From: Saprospiraceae bacterium
GTDB taxonomy: Bacteria > Bacteroidota > Bacteroidia > Chitinophagales > Saprospiraceae
Reading direction: 5' to 3'
Length of the DNA stretch: 64,000 bases
Assembly: GCA_028280415.1 (NCBI GenBank)
Contig: JANQLV010000032.1
Span: forward strand, 1 to 64,000
How positions within the stretch are numbered: the first letter of the stretch is position 1; each line of letters begins with the position of its first letter. Below the pieces are notes generated by a model. It was not told the origin of the DNA, made no database searches, and saw nothing but the letters and a program-made list of their open reading frames with translations. A program made the translations under genes and the position numbers. Positions 17,700 through 27,216 of the stretch are shown here, piece after piece.

Positions 17700-19906
17700 A
17701 ATTCCAGTTTCATGGGCTTGGGCTGCAAAGCATAAGCTTTAATTTTGCTTAACAGGATATGCGGATCGAATGGTTTGGTTAGAAAATCATCCATCCCTGC
17801 CTGTATCGCTTCTTCCTGTATTTCTATAACGGCAGAAGCCGTAAGTGCTACAATTGGAAGCTGCCGAAATTTTCCCCCCAGCTTTCGAATCTCTTCGGTT
17901 GCTTCAATCCCTCCCATTACGGGCATTTGCAAATCCATGAGAATGATATCAAAAGGATCTCTTTTCACCGCCTCAATTGCCTCTACTCCATTCTCAGCAA
18001 TTTGCATTTCAGCTCCCCATTTAGAGATAAATTTCCGGGCGACCAATTGATTTACCCGATTGTCCTCAACCAAAAGGATTTTTATACCATTTAAACTGTT
18101 TTCTACCGAACGTTTGAGCTGTTTATTTCTTAGCTTCTCAGAAGATGGTTTAATTTTGCTCCGTTTAAATTTTAACGAAAAGTAAAAATGAGAACCTTTA
18201 CCAAAAACACTGCTTACATTTATTTTACTTCCCTGAAGCTCCAGCAGTTTTTTAGTAATCGCAAGCCCCAAACCGGTTCCGCCAAACTGACGCGTAGTAC
18301 TGGAACTTGCCTGCGTGAAATTCTCGAAGATACTATTCAGTTTTTCTTCCGGTATACCAATCCCGGTATCCATAATTGAAAAATCAATCAGTGCTTCTTC
18401 TCCTTCCATTTTCCGCAAAGTAGTCTGAATAATGACATGGCCTTTTTTGGTAAACTTAATTGCATTTCCTATTAAATTATTCAGAATCTGATACAGTCTT
18501 ACCGAATCTCCAAGAAGAAGGTCAGGTATATTCTCATCAAATTTATTCAGCAGCTTGATCTCTTTATCTTTTGCTTTGATCGACAAGGCATGATAAATTG
18601 AATCCACGACATGGCGGAGACTAAAACTGATACGTTCTAGTTTTAATTTTCCAGATTCAATTTTACTAAAATCCAGAATATCATTAATAATTGCCAAAAG
18701 ATTTTCCCCGGAAAACTTAAGCGTTTTCAGGTTTTCCAATTGATCTTTGCGAGGATCTTCCTGCAACAAAAGATGCGTCATTCCTATCACCGCATTCATT
18801 GGCGTGCGGATTTCATGGCTCATGGATGATAAAAATTCTGCTTTGGCCTCCGAAGCTTTGATCGCTTCTTCTTTTGCTTTGATCAATTCAATCTCAAATT
18901 GTTTTCGCTGAGTAATATCGCGGGCAATACAGACAGCTTTGACAAGGCGCTTATCCTTAAAAGTCATATTTACTTTCTGACCGATCCAGATTTCTTTTCC
19001 CGATTTATTCAAAATTGGAAACTCATAATAAGCCCGCTCTTTACGATTTTTGACCTGGTCGTACAACTGTTTATGCAGAGTAGGTTGATGCTTTTCTTGT
19101 ACAAAGAAATTAAACGTATAGTCGGCTATTTCCGATAAATTATAGCCTCCTATTTTTTCGAATGCCGGATTAACATAGGTAAATCTTCCGAAACCATCCA
19201 ATACATAAATTAAATCGTCTGCATCTTCAATAAATTTGCGATACTGCGCCTCGCTGATGCTCAATTTTTTATTCAAAAGTTTTTGCTCTGCTACAATCGT
19301 TTGTAGCTTTTGATCCGTGATATTTTTGGATTCCAAAATTTCGAGAATTACCCAATAAATAATCAATATGGGGAAAAGAGATCTGACAGGAGTAAAAAGG
19401 AGAATCCATTGATCGTCCTTTGGGCCTAAGGCTATTTCATAAGGTACAAAATCATAAAATTTAAACGTAACCATAGTGAAGACTGCAATTACGCATGAGA
19501 AGAAAAATATAAATCCCCACTGTCTTCCCAATACAAAACTGGCAATGATAATCAAGGCGATAAACCATCCGCCAATCCCCATCGGGTCAGGTCGCCCCAG
19601 TAGAAAATAAATCTGGGTGAGGTTAAAAAAGCCAAGGATAAGGCTGAATTTCGCTGTCAGTCTTACAGACTCTGTATATTTCAGTAAAAATGGTATTCCA
19701 CTCATTAAAAAGAGTGCAAGCACAGTACCCCAGAAAGCTATTTCATGCATCCGGAACACAGAAGGCAGTGAAATGCCGATGCTTAGTATTGAAAGTAAAG
19801 CAAATACATAAACCAATTTAATCTTCGATTTTTCGAAAATGTCCTGAGTTTTGTCAAGGTAGTCCCCGATAAACCATCGTTGAATTTGCTTATAACTCTT
19901 TTTCAT
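17666..19906 (-). CDS. Hybrid sensor histidine kinase with receiver domain
   Basis: The 746-residue protein combines about six N-terminal membrane helices (residues 30-195) with no large periplasmic domain, a PAS domain (about 220-340, YRKFIEDADDLIYVLDGFGRF), a HisKA domain with the phosphorylatable His in MSHEIRTPMNAVIGM, an ATPase domain with N, G1 and G2 boxes (NLIGNAIKFT, DTGIGIPEEKL, GGTGLGLAI), and a C-terminal receiver with phospho-acceptor Asp in IILMDLQMPVMGG and the conserved Lys in FLTKPFD. It has no DNA-binding output, so phosphate probably passes on to a phosphotransfer protein encoded elsewhere. The signal is unknown. Confidence 0.93.
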   Translation of the reverse strand: MKKSYKQIQRWFIGDYLDKTQDIFEKSKIKLVYVFALLSILSIGISLPSVFRMHEIAFWGTVLALFLMSGIPFLLKYTESVRLTAKFSLILGFFNLTQIYFLLGRPDPMGIGGWFIALIIIASFVLGRQWGFIFFFSCVIAVFTMVTFKFYDFVPYEIALGPKDDQWILLFTPVRSLFPILIIYWVILEILESKNITDQKLQTIVAEQKLLNKKLSISEAQYRKFIEDADDLIYVLDGFGRFTYVNPAFEKIGGYNLSEIADYTFNFFVQEKHQPTLHKQLYDQVKNRKERAYYEFPILNKSGKEIWIGQKVNMTFKDKRLVKAVCIARDITQRKQFEIELIKAKEEAIKASEAKAEFLSSMSHEIRTPMNAVIGMTHLLLQEDPRKDQLENLKTLKFSGENLLAIINDILDFSKIESGKLKLERISFSLRHVVDSIYHALSIKAKDKEIKLLNKFDENIPDLLLGDSVRLYQILNNLIGNAIKFTKKGHVIIQTTLRKMEGEEALIDFSIMDTGIGIPEEKLNSIFENFTQASSSTTRQFGGTGLGLAITKKLLELQGSKINVSSVFGKGSHFYFSLKFKRSKIKPSSEKLRNKQLKRSVENSLNGIKILLVEDNRVNQLVARKFISKWGAEMQIAENGVEAIEAVKRDPFDIILMDLQMPVMGGIEATEEIRKLGGKFRQLPIVALTASAVIEIQEEAIQAGMDDFLTKPFDPHILLSKIKAYALQPKPMKLEFHKSQKERGRR

Positions 19907-20243
19907 GTTACTACGTGATCTTTCTAAAAATAAGAGAAAAAGACACCAATGATTTTACAAAAAAGAGAGAAGAGACATGAAAATATGCACCGAATAAACA
20001 CAGGTCCGTTTCCAAATCTGCATTAAATCGATATTTATATTTAATCTTAATATATATTCAAATATCAATTATACTGCCAAGTCTTTATCTCTCAAGAACT
20101 TAACAATACTTATGCTCAAAAGAGATATTTCGACACAACTAATAATTATTTTTAGATTAATCTAAAAATAATTATCTTTATTCCCCTGTTTTATGTTATA
20201 ATTCGCATACAAAATTCTGTATCAAAGCCCGGACGAAAAGATT
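19907..20243. other. Divergent intergenic region, kinase / metal transporter
   Basis: These 337 bases carry the promoters of the hybrid kinase (minus) and of the metal-binding protein gene (plus). The main feature is the 34-bp perfect palindrome at 20142-20175. The remainder is very AT-rich and holds no credible ORF or RNA gene that I can see. Confidence 0.6.
20142..20175. promoter_or_regulatory. 34-bp perfect palindrome, candidate MntR/DtxR-family operator
   Basis: Bases 20142-20158 are the exact reverse complement of 20159-20175; the core is TTTAGATTAATCTAAA. This TTTAGnnTnAnnCTAAA-like core resembles operators of DtxR/MntR-type metalloregulators as I recall them. A TATCTTTA at 20173-20180 partly overlaps the right end and could be the -7 element of the metal-transport genes, so a bound repressor would block the promoter. 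It lies about 70 bases upstream of the substrate-binding protein start. Confidence 0.65.
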
Positions 20244-21245
20244 ATGAAAAGATCAATCACGCTATTTTTAATTATTTTCCATATAACTTGCCTGGCACAG
20301 GAAAAACCCAAAGTACTTGCTACTGCGTCTATGATTTGGGATATGGCTAAAAATATTGGTGGAGAACATCTCGACATTCAATGTATCGTTCCCATCGGTG
20401 GAGACCCGCATCTCTACGATCCAACGCCCAAGGATGTCAAATCAGTCGCCAATGCACAACTTATTCTGAAGAATGGTCTGACCTTTGAAGGCTGGTTCAA
20501 TGAACTGATCGAAAATTCCGGAACCAAAGCAAAAAGCGTAATAGTCACTGAAGGGATTCAGCCCGTCCAAAGTCTCACTTACGAAAATGCCACCGATCCG
20601 CACGCCTGGATGAATGTTACAAATGCCTATACATACATTAAAAATATCAAAAAAGCTTTTATTGAATTATTGCCGGAGAAAACAGCTTTTTTTGAAAAAA
20701 ATTACCAAAATTACCTACAGGAGCTGAAAAAGCTGGATGCTTATATTCTAAAAAAAATACAATCTATCCCCGAAGAAAAAAGAGTCCTTATCACCTCTCA
20801 TGATGCTTTTCAATATTATGGCCGACGCTATGGCATCCAACTGGAAGCCATCCTCGGAGTATCAACGGACGCTGATGTTCAGACTTCAGATATCAATCGC
20901 CTTAATAAAGTTATCAAAGAGCGTAAAGTACCCGCCGTTTTTATTGAAAGCACCATCAATCCCAAGCTGTTAAAACAATTGGCGCGGGATAATAATATAG
21001 CCGTCGGAGGCGAATTATACGCAGATTCTATCGGAGATAAAGAAAGTGATGCTTCTACTTATATTGATATGTTGAAGCATAACACAGACACAATCGTCAA
21101 AGGGCTTTCGGCGGAAGTGAAGACTGAACAGGAGAGCAATGAAAAAAAAGACAGCAGTGGCCATAATATCTGGCTCTATGGATTAATTGGTTTACTGTTT
21201 ATTGGCGGTTTTATATTTGTTGTAAAAAAATTAGATAATGCCTAG
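20244..21245 (+). CDS. Metal ABC transporter substrate-binding protein (TroA/MntA-like), C-terminal anchor
   Basis: Cluster A-I binding proteins capture Mn2+, Fe2+ or Zn2+ outside the inner membrane. The 333-residue protein has a signal peptide (to about CLAQ), then metal-ligand positions in the order His (GGDPHLYDP), His (TDPHAWMN), Glu (AVFIESTI) and Asp (LYADSIGD), the set seen in Mn-binding PsaA/MntC rather than the three-His set of ZnuA. No His-rich loop is present. Unusually, after a charged linker the protein ends with a membrane helix (IWLYGLIGLLFIGGFIFVV) and KKLDNA, so it is probably anchored by its C-terminus. It starts a two-gene unit with an ATPase. Confidence 0.93.
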   Translation: MKRSITLFLIIFHITCLAQEKPKVLATASMIWDMAKNIGGEHLDIQCIVPIGGDPHLYDPTPKDVKSVANAQLILKNGLTFEGWFNELIENSGTKAKSVIVTEGIQPVQSLTYENATDPHAWMNVTNAYTYIKNIKKAFIELLPEKTAFFEKNYQNYLQELKKLDAYILKKIQSIPEEKRVLITSHDAFQYYGRRYGIQLEAILGVSTDADVQTSDINRLNKVIKERKVPAVFIESTINPKLLKQLARDNNIAVGGELYADSIGDKESDASTYIDMLKHNTDTIVKGLSAEVKTEQESNEKKDSSGHNIWLYGLIGLLFIGGFIFVVKKLDNA

Positions 21246-21298
21246 CGAGGTTTTTGGTATGCCATGCTCAAAAATCGAACAAGGAATTACGAATAAAT

Positions 21299-22042
21299 AT
21301 GTATTCAATTGAAATAAAAGGACTTTCTGTTTCTTACGAAAAGAAAAGAGTATTGACTAATATTTTCCTGAATCTCGAAAAAGGAAAAGTACACGGGGTT
21401 ATTGGCCAAAATGGGGCGGGAAAATCTACATTATTCAAAGCAATCCTGGGACTCATAGATATTAATACCGGCAACATTTTGATTAATGGTCAGGATCTAA
21501 AATCTCAGCGGAAAAAAATCGTCTACGTCCCACAAAAAAACGATGTGGACTGGAATTTTCCGGCAACGGTTTTCGATATTGTGCTTATGGGACGCTATCC
21601 TCATAAAAAAGTGTTTAGCAGACTTAATAGCAAAGATAGAGGAATTGCGATGGAAGCACTTAGGGAAGTCGGTATGACTCATTTCAAAGATCGACAGATC
21701 GGTGAACTTTCGGGAGGTCAGCAACAAAGAGTTTTTCTGGCCAGAGCGCTATGTCAAATGGCCGATATCTATTTACTGGATGAACCTTTCGTAGGTGTAG
21801 ATATGACTACAGAGGAAAAAATTATTCAAATCCTCAAAAAACTGGCTGCCGAGGGAAAAACCTTATTAGTGGTACATCATGATTTATCAACTGTTGAAAG
21901 CTATTTTGACAAAGTCATTTTGCTGAATCAACGCTTAATTGCCCACGGAGATACTGCTACTACCTTTACCCAGGAAAATATCTCAAAGGCTTATGGTGGT
22001 CAGTTGCCAATCCTCCACAAAACGGGAATGATGGAAGACTGA
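21299..22042 (+). CDS. Metal ABC transporter ATP-binding protein (MntB/ZnuC-like)
   Basis: The ATPase of a metal importer: Walker A GQNGAGKSTLF, signature LSGGQQQRVFLARAL, Walker B DIYLLDEPFVGVD and switch His in VVHHDLST. PQKNDVDWNFPATVFDIVLMGRYP is the Q-loop region typical of the Mn/Zn/Fe cluster. I choose ATG 21299 (MYSIEIKGLSV) over an upstream TTG at 21254 because homologues begin at this strand. It follows the binding protein by 53 bp. The expected permease gene is absent: the next gene is convergent and 38 bp away. Confidence 0.93.
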   Translation: MYSIEIKGLSVSYEKKRVLTNIFLNLEKGKVHGVIGQNGAGKSTLFKAILGLIDINTGNILINGQDLKSQRKKIVYVPQKNDVDWNFPATVFDIVLMGRYPHKKVFSRLNSKDRGIAMEALREVGMTHFKDRQIGELSGGQQQRVFLARALCQMADIYLLDEPFVGVDMTTEEKIIQILKKLAAEGKTLLVVHHDLSTVESYFDKVILLNQRLIAHGDTATTFTQENISKAYGGQLPILHKTGMMED

Positions 22043-22079
22043 AGATATTATTCTGCACTAGAGCAGCATATCCAATTAT

Positions 22080-23390
22080 TTAATTCATCACTAAATTAAG
22101 TCCGAATCTGGCATTTACGTTCCGGCTATCATAAGGCTGGAAAGCCGCTATAACATTATCCGTTACTGCAAATATTTGTACCGGCCCCAGTTTCACTGTG
22201 GCGTTGAGCCCAATATTATCATAAGTTTTATTGCGAACGGAATACACTGTGCCAATTGAAATTATTTTGCTAATATCCATTGAAGCACTGGCAGCAAATG
22301 CCGGATATAGTTTACCGCGATACAATTCGGAATAGAGCAAAGCCCCTACATTGAATAAGTCATTTACTTCATAAGTCCCACTCAGGTAAAGTTTACTGGC
22401 CAATGAAGTCGTATAGGCTGAGGCCGTTTCATCAAAGTTAAAAATGTCCGATAAGGTATCGATTGTTTCTTCGAATGAAATGGATTCATCATTTACAATA
22501 TCTGAAATATCCAGTCCCTCATAGGTGTAATTGCCTTTACTGGTATAATTCACCGGATTGCGATTCCATCTGATAAAGCCAAGGTCAACAATACTGGCCG
22601 CAATATTAAGTTTTCCCAAGTCTATATCTGCTCCCAGATCCAGTGCAAAACCCAGATTTGAAGTAAACAAATTTTCGAAAGAAGGATCACCAAAGTCCAA
22701 TTCAAAATCTCCATCCTGATCGTACACCAGGAAAGAAGAACTATTGATACGATAATCGGTATCAATGGTCAATTGATATACATCAGGATCCGTGAACAGG
22801 GTCGCATGCGTCCGTTCGCTGGAGGCATCTCCGATACCTGTCAAGACCTTAAGACGCGCTCCGGCAGAAACATTCAGGAATTTCATTGCAGCACCAAAAC
22901 CAAACTCATTATAAGCAAAAGCCTGAAACTCCGGCCCAACTGCTATCGTTTGCCCGATGAACTGACTATTTCCATTCCAGGCCAGTTCTACCATATTTTT
23001 TGAATAATCAATAAAAGAATTAAGCTTTATAGCATGATTAAAACTCAATCGAAGTTTTTTCAATCCGAAGGAAACACTAACTGTCTCCAGTTCAACATTC
23101 GTAAAAAGCTGATTATCGGATGAAAGTCCATTCAGTACCCGGTCAATATCCAGTACATTTTCACCATTATTACTTCTGACAACTACATCATTGTAGGAAG
23201 GTCCGGTATGAGAAATATTAAAATACAAGCTGGGCAAACCAACATGTAATTTATTTTCGGTCATAAATGCCGGATTCGTTTTACTTGCCTGCCAGGTATT
23301 TTTCAAGAAATGAAGGCTCAACTCTTGTTGTCCGAAAAGCGTAACAGCAAGGGAAGACAACAATAAAACAGAGAGGAGTTTTCTCAACAT
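22080..23390 (-). CDS. DUF5723-like outer membrane barrel protein
   Basis: The 436 residues start with a signal peptide (LLSSLAVTLFGQ) and then read like a Bacteroidota barrel: FLKNTWQASKTNPAFMTENKLHVGLPSLYFN is the pattern I associate with DUF5723, and many short amphipathic strands follow (LRLSFNHAIKLNSFIDY, LYSELYRGKLYPAFAASASMD). The NPAF motif early in the mature protein is shared with PorV/FadL-like barrels. No enzymatic residues are apparent. It follows, by 169 bp, a lipoprotein gene on the same strand, and they could act together, but nothing shows the function. Confidence 0.75.
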   Translation of the reverse strand: MLRKLLSVLLLSSLAVTLFGQQELSLHFLKNTWQASKTNPAFMTENKLHVGLPSLYFNISHTGPSYNDVVVRSNNGENVLDIDRVLNGLSSDNQLFTNVELETVSVSFGLKKLRLSFNHAIKLNSFIDYSKNMVELAWNGNSQFIGQTIAVGPEFQAFAYNEFGFGAAMKFLNVSAGARLKVLTGIGDASSERTHATLFTDPDVYQLTIDTDYRINSSSFLVYDQDGDFELDFGDPSFENLFTSNLGFALDLGADIDLGKLNIAASIVDLGFIRWNRNPVNYTSKGNYTYEGLDISDIVNDESISFEETIDTLSDIFNFDETASAYTTSLASKLYLSGTYEVNDLFNVGALLYSELYRGKLYPAFAASASMDISKIISIGTVYSVRNKTYDNIGLNATVKLGPVQIFAVTDNVIAAFQPYDSRNVNARFGLNLVMN

Positions 23391-23559
23391 TTTTAGGATT
23401 TTTAATTTTTGGGAAAAGTATCCTTGTGCAGGATACTCTTTTGATTTATGCGATAAATCTCATCAGTATCTAAATAGCCTGTTCCAAAGATTTTTCCAAG
23501 CTGTACTAAATCCTGGAATTAGAAATTTAGAGCATATCGGTATTTTGAAACTTTATCTG

Positions 23560-25104
23560 TTAATCCGTAGTACCAATTTTCATACCCATTCTAAATTCAA
23601 CTTTTTGATCAGAGAATATTTTAACGGTATCATTTCCATCATTGGTAGTAGAAAATGAGGCTTCGACAAAAGCTTTAGCAGCTGTTCTTATATTCTGATA
23701 TTGTGCCTGATTGAAAGTTGAAAAAGTCGTTTTTTCAACCCGTTCTGTCACCAGTCCTGCTCCATCGACCGGCGCTGCTTCAAGGATTAACTCGCTTTCG
23801 GTAGTAAACAGAGAGTCCAGAATATTTCCGGCATTATCGGCAAAATAAACCTGTAAACCTACTTCGACCGGAATTCCATTATCCGCAATCAATTTAAACT
23901 CAACAAAATCAATATTGTCCCGATCTCCAAAATCAATATCAAAAGTATCCCTGGCCGCAAAACCCACTGCTGTACCATGAATCGGCAGCTCTACTTCAAC
24001 CTGTACCTTAAAAAAGCTGGAATCCGTGAGAAATCCCCGAATAGCCGTATCCATATCCGGATTGGGGATAGCATCCAGATCATAATCAACCGATACGGGA
24101 CCAGCACCTATAATCTCTGTGATATTGGAGTTTTCATTATCAAAATAAAAATTGGTAGCTTTCACTTCTCCTACTTCATCCAGTGTTGGGTAATCAAAAT
24201 CTATCCCATTATCAATAAAGGAGCTTTCCAAGCCCAGAGAATCTCCATCCACCGTGATAATAGACATAATATTTGTCTTGGAGCGTACCGGAAATCCGAA
24301 GGAATTCTCTACTCCAATCAATATCCGCGGCTCTTCAAAGAATACATCGCCTCGCGTCCAGTTTTCAAAAAATTCAATCTCAATCGTATCTCTTGGCAAT
24401 TCATATAATTCATTCCCTAAATATCCTTCGACATAAGAAGCCTGAAAATCTTCAAAAACTATAAAAAAGTTGGTCAAAGTATCCGGATAAGCACTATCCT
24501 GAAGGAAAGCTTCATAACGTACATATATACTGTCATTGGTAGGAAACAAGGTATATCCGGTGACATCGATCGGATCGAGCTGGCCACCAACGGTCTCCGA
24601 AGCCGAGTGTGTCCGGATATGTTGAAAAGCTTCGCCGTCTTTGATTGCATTTGGAATAGTGAGCTTAACCGTGATCGGCTCATCGTGTTCGATCTGATAT
24701 CCCCATTTAACCAAACCACTTTTCAAAATCGCAAAATCTACGTCAATATTATTGGGCAGATTAAATTCCAGTCCGACTATTGTATCAAACAGTGGCAAAG
24801 GGATGCCATCAACGGCTGCTAATCCATTGAAAATATCCGTACTCGACCGGGCTGTTACATTGCCTTTATAATTCAGTTGAATCAGGCCATCGGGTAATAT
24901 AGTGATAAAAGTTTCCTCATCGAATTTCTCCAGAACGTCCTCAAATGAGGCTTCCCCTTTAAAGAGAGGAATAGCGAATTCTGCATCACTATTGCTGACT
25001 TCCAGATTATCCAAATCATCCAAACGATTGCAGGATGTCACAAAAAGCGAAGAAAATGAAAGTGACAAAACGAAAAAGAGTAGTAATGATCTTTGCATCA
25101 ACAT
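23560..25104 (-). CDS. Large secreted lipoprotein, unknown function
   Basis: The 514-residue protein has a lipoprotein signal (MLMQRSLLLFFVLSLSFSSLFVTSC, Cys about residue 25) with Asn next to the Cys. The rest is acidic (many Asp and Glu) and beta-rich with no recognisable domain. DVLEKFDEETFITILPDGLIQLNYKG near the N-terminus may be a repeat-like strand pair. It could start at either of two in-frame ATGs two codons apart. It is upstream of the DUF5723-like barrel gene. I recognise it only as one of the long, poorly described lipoproteins common in this phylum. Confidence 0.75.
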   Translation of the reverse strand: MLMQRSLLLFFVLSLSFSSLFVTSCNRLDDLDNLEVSNSDAEFAIPLFKGEASFEDVLEKFDEETFITILPDGLIQLNYKGNVTARSSTDIFNGLAAVDGIPLPLFDTIVGLEFNLPNNIDVDFAILKSGLVKWGYQIEHDEPITVKLTIPNAIKDGEAFQHIRTHSASETVGGQLDPIDVTGYTLFPTNDSIYVRYEAFLQDSAYPDTLTNFFIVFEDFQASYVEGYLGNELYELPRDTIEIEFFENWTRGDVFFEEPRILIGVENSFGFPVRSKTNIMSIITVDGDSLGLESSFIDNGIDFDYPTLDEVGEVKATNFYFDNENSNITEIIGAGPVSVDYDLDAIPNPDMDTAIRGFLTDSSFFKVQVEVELPIHGTAVGFAARDTFDIDFGDRDNIDFVEFKLIADNGIPVEVGLQVYFADNAGNILDSLFTTESELILEAAPVDGAGLVTERVEKTTFSTFNQAQYQNIRTAAKAFVEASFSTTNDGNDTVKIFSDQKVEFRMGMKIGTTD

Positions 25105-25392
25105 TATAATTTTCCTACGATCAATGATAAATTTAGTAGTTAAGCTATAGATTCAGAAAAAGGATGTTCGTTTCGACCTGCTGTATAACTACATTTCGGT
25201 TGAGATTATTAAACATTCTGGCCTAAAAACGGGAGTTTAACTACATTTTAACAAAAATATAGACTTATTCACAAGAAGAACGACTTAGCCTTTGCGTTTG
25301 AAAACTCCAATACAAACAGAATGCATTTGTGTCACTTAGGAGTCAATTGATTCAGCTACTTTTTAAATTACACGCAATCCGGAGGATAATGT

Positions 25393-26802
25393 TTAAACTT
25401 CAAAAACCTGTCCCAGTTGCGGGATTTCAACATTTTCATAGCCCTTATTATACAACAGGCTCCTAAATGTTTTTTGGCTGGGTAACTCTCCGTGTACCAG
25501 GAATAAGGTTTTGAGCTTATGCTGATTTTCCAAAAATGCAATGATTTCATTCCTGTCCGCATGAGCAGAAAAGGAATCCATGATTTCAATTTCGGCCCTG
25601 ACCGGTTTAATCTCTCCAAAAAGCTTAATTTCCTGAATTCCGTTGCGAAGCATTCCTCCGGGAGTATCAGGGGAGCAATATCCAACAATCAGCAAGGTGT
25701 TTTTCTCCTGATCAATACTATTATACAAGTGATGACGCACGCGTCCGGCATTCATCATTCCGGAAGAGCTGATAATAATACAGGCATCTTTAGTATGATT
25801 TAACCTTTTAGAAAGCTCAACCGAGCGTACATAACTCAATCGGTTGAAACCAAAAGGATTATCATCTATTAAAAGATATTCATTCAGTTGTTCATCGAAA
25901 CACTCGGGATGTGAGCCAAATACCATTGTTGCATTAACTGCAAGAGGGCTATCCACATATACCGGGATATGTGGCAACAAGCCTTCCGTTTCCATTCGGT
26001 CCAACATGTAAACGATCTCCTGAGTGCGTCCGACACTAAAAGCAGGTATAATCAGCTTCCCCCTCTTTTCTATACAAGTCTTTTTTATGATCTCCAAAAA
26101 GCGTTCGGATTCGGCGGGTTTGGCAAGATGATCTTTCGCTCCATAAGTTGATTCACAGATCAAATAATCTACCTCGGGCATTGGTAAGGGGTCACGAAGG
26201 ATCGGACGATCGGGGCGGCCAATATCACCGGTAAAACCAAAAACCGTTTCTTTATCTCCTTCCTTGATTTTCAAAGTAACCGTCGCACTCCCGAGAATAT
26301 GCCCTGCATCCCTAAAAAATACTTCTATATCATCGTTTAGACGATACCATTTTTCGTAAGAGACGCCCATAAACAACTCCATAGTATCCGCCACATCTTC
26401 GCTGGTATATAAAGGTGTTCTGATTTTCTCTCTCCTGCTTTTTTTCTTTTTCTTCAACTGCCGTCGATTCCAGTACTCGGCATCCCGTTCCTTAATTTTG
26501 GCACTATCCAGTAGCATAATCGCACATAAGCTGCGTGTTGCATGGGTACAGATAATATGCCCACTGAAACCGTCTTTTACCAGTTTAGGCAATCTTCCAC
26601 TATGATCGATATGGGCGTGAGAAAGAATTACACAGTCTATCTCCCTGGGATTAAAATACCATTTGGCGTTAAAATTTTCCATACTCTTGGTACGCCCCTG
26701 ATAGAGTCCGCAATCCAAAAGGATTTTGAAACCATTATCCAAAGTGATCAAGTGACAACTTCCGGTCACTTCCTGCGCAGCACCACAAAATTTTACCTTC
26801 AT
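25393..26802 (-). CDS. Metallo-beta-lactamase/beta-CASP RNase-like protein
   Basis: Proteins of this family are zinc-dependent nucleases acting on RNA. The 469 residues begin with GAAQEVTGSCHLI and LLDCGLYQG, followed by the metal motif SHAHIDHSGRLP (HxHxDH), then DAGHILGSA and a central beta-CASP domain (about 215-340: IPAFSVGRTQEIVYML, VYVDSPLA). The C-terminal RNA-specificity motif (FSAHADRNEI, LVHGE) closes the metal site. It resembles the archaeal and bacterial CPSF-like group. It appears monocistronic. No protein partner is adjacent. Confidence 0.93.
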   Translation of the reverse strand: MKVKFCGAAQEVTGSCHLITLDNGFKILLDCGLYQGRTKSMENFNAKWYFNPREIDCVILSHAHIDHSGRLPKLVKDGFSGHIICTHATRSLCAIMLLDSAKIKERDAEYWNRRQLKKKKKSRREKIRTPLYTSEDVADTMELFMGVSYEKWYRLNDDIEVFFRDAGHILGSATVTLKIKEGDKETVFGFTGDIGRPDRPILRDPLPMPEVDYLICESTYGAKDHLAKPAESERFLEIIKKTCIEKRGKLIIPAFSVGRTQEIVYMLDRMETEGLLPHIPVYVDSPLAVNATMVFGSHPECFDEQLNEYLLIDDNPFGFNRLSYVRSVELSKRLNHTKDACIIISSSGMMNAGRVRHHLYNSIDQEKNTLLIVGYCSPDTPGGMLRNGIQEIKLFGEIKPVRAEIEIMDSFSAHADRNEIIAFLENQHKLKTLFLVHGELPSQKTFRSLLYNKGYENVEIPQLGQVFEV

Positions 26803-27216
26803 TTAATGTTTGTTTAATCGCTTCGAAAAGCACCTATGCCTTGCGAATATAACAAAAAAGAATGCAATGACCCTTTTTCATTTTTCTAAAATAAGGATTA
26901 GCAAAGGCAGGATTAGTAATAAACGTTGAGTCAGTCATAGTAGGAAGAGAAGCAAATAATGTAAGATTCCTTTTTATAGCAAAGAGGTTTCGTTTGTTGT
27001 AAGTAATTAAAAAAAGCAAATTACATTTTTAATGGCTTTAAAGATAAATCATTGATTTCCAGATATTCCAACTATATTTTATCTATTATTCTCCATGTAC
27101 AAAATCCAAAATTAGCTTCCCTTTGTAAAACAAGCATTCACTTTATGTCTATTAAAAACAAAAAAGCCATGCGGAATGAACCTACATGACTTTTTAAATA
27201 TTTATTTATTCAATTT
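26803..27216. other. 414-bp intergenic region
   Basis: This AT-rich stretch separates two minus-strand units. The right end holds the terminator of the DUF4097-like gene (27161-27195) and the left end should hold the beta-CASP promoter. A 61-codon minus-strand frame at 26834-27019 has no coding character that I can see. Nothing else is supported. Confidence 0.6.
27161..27195 (-). terminator. Terminator after the DUF4097-like gene
   Basis: AAAAAG-C-CATG (27161-27171) pairs with CATG-A-CTTTTT (27185-27195), one mismatch, with an A-rich left flank that becomes a T tract on the minus strand. It lies 21 bases past the stop. Confidence 0.7.

Noticed and set aside
26834..27019. 61-codon minus-strand ORF in the gap after the beta-CASP gene
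   Set aside because: No conserved motif, AT-rich composition like the gap itself, and no promoter or coupling with neighbours.
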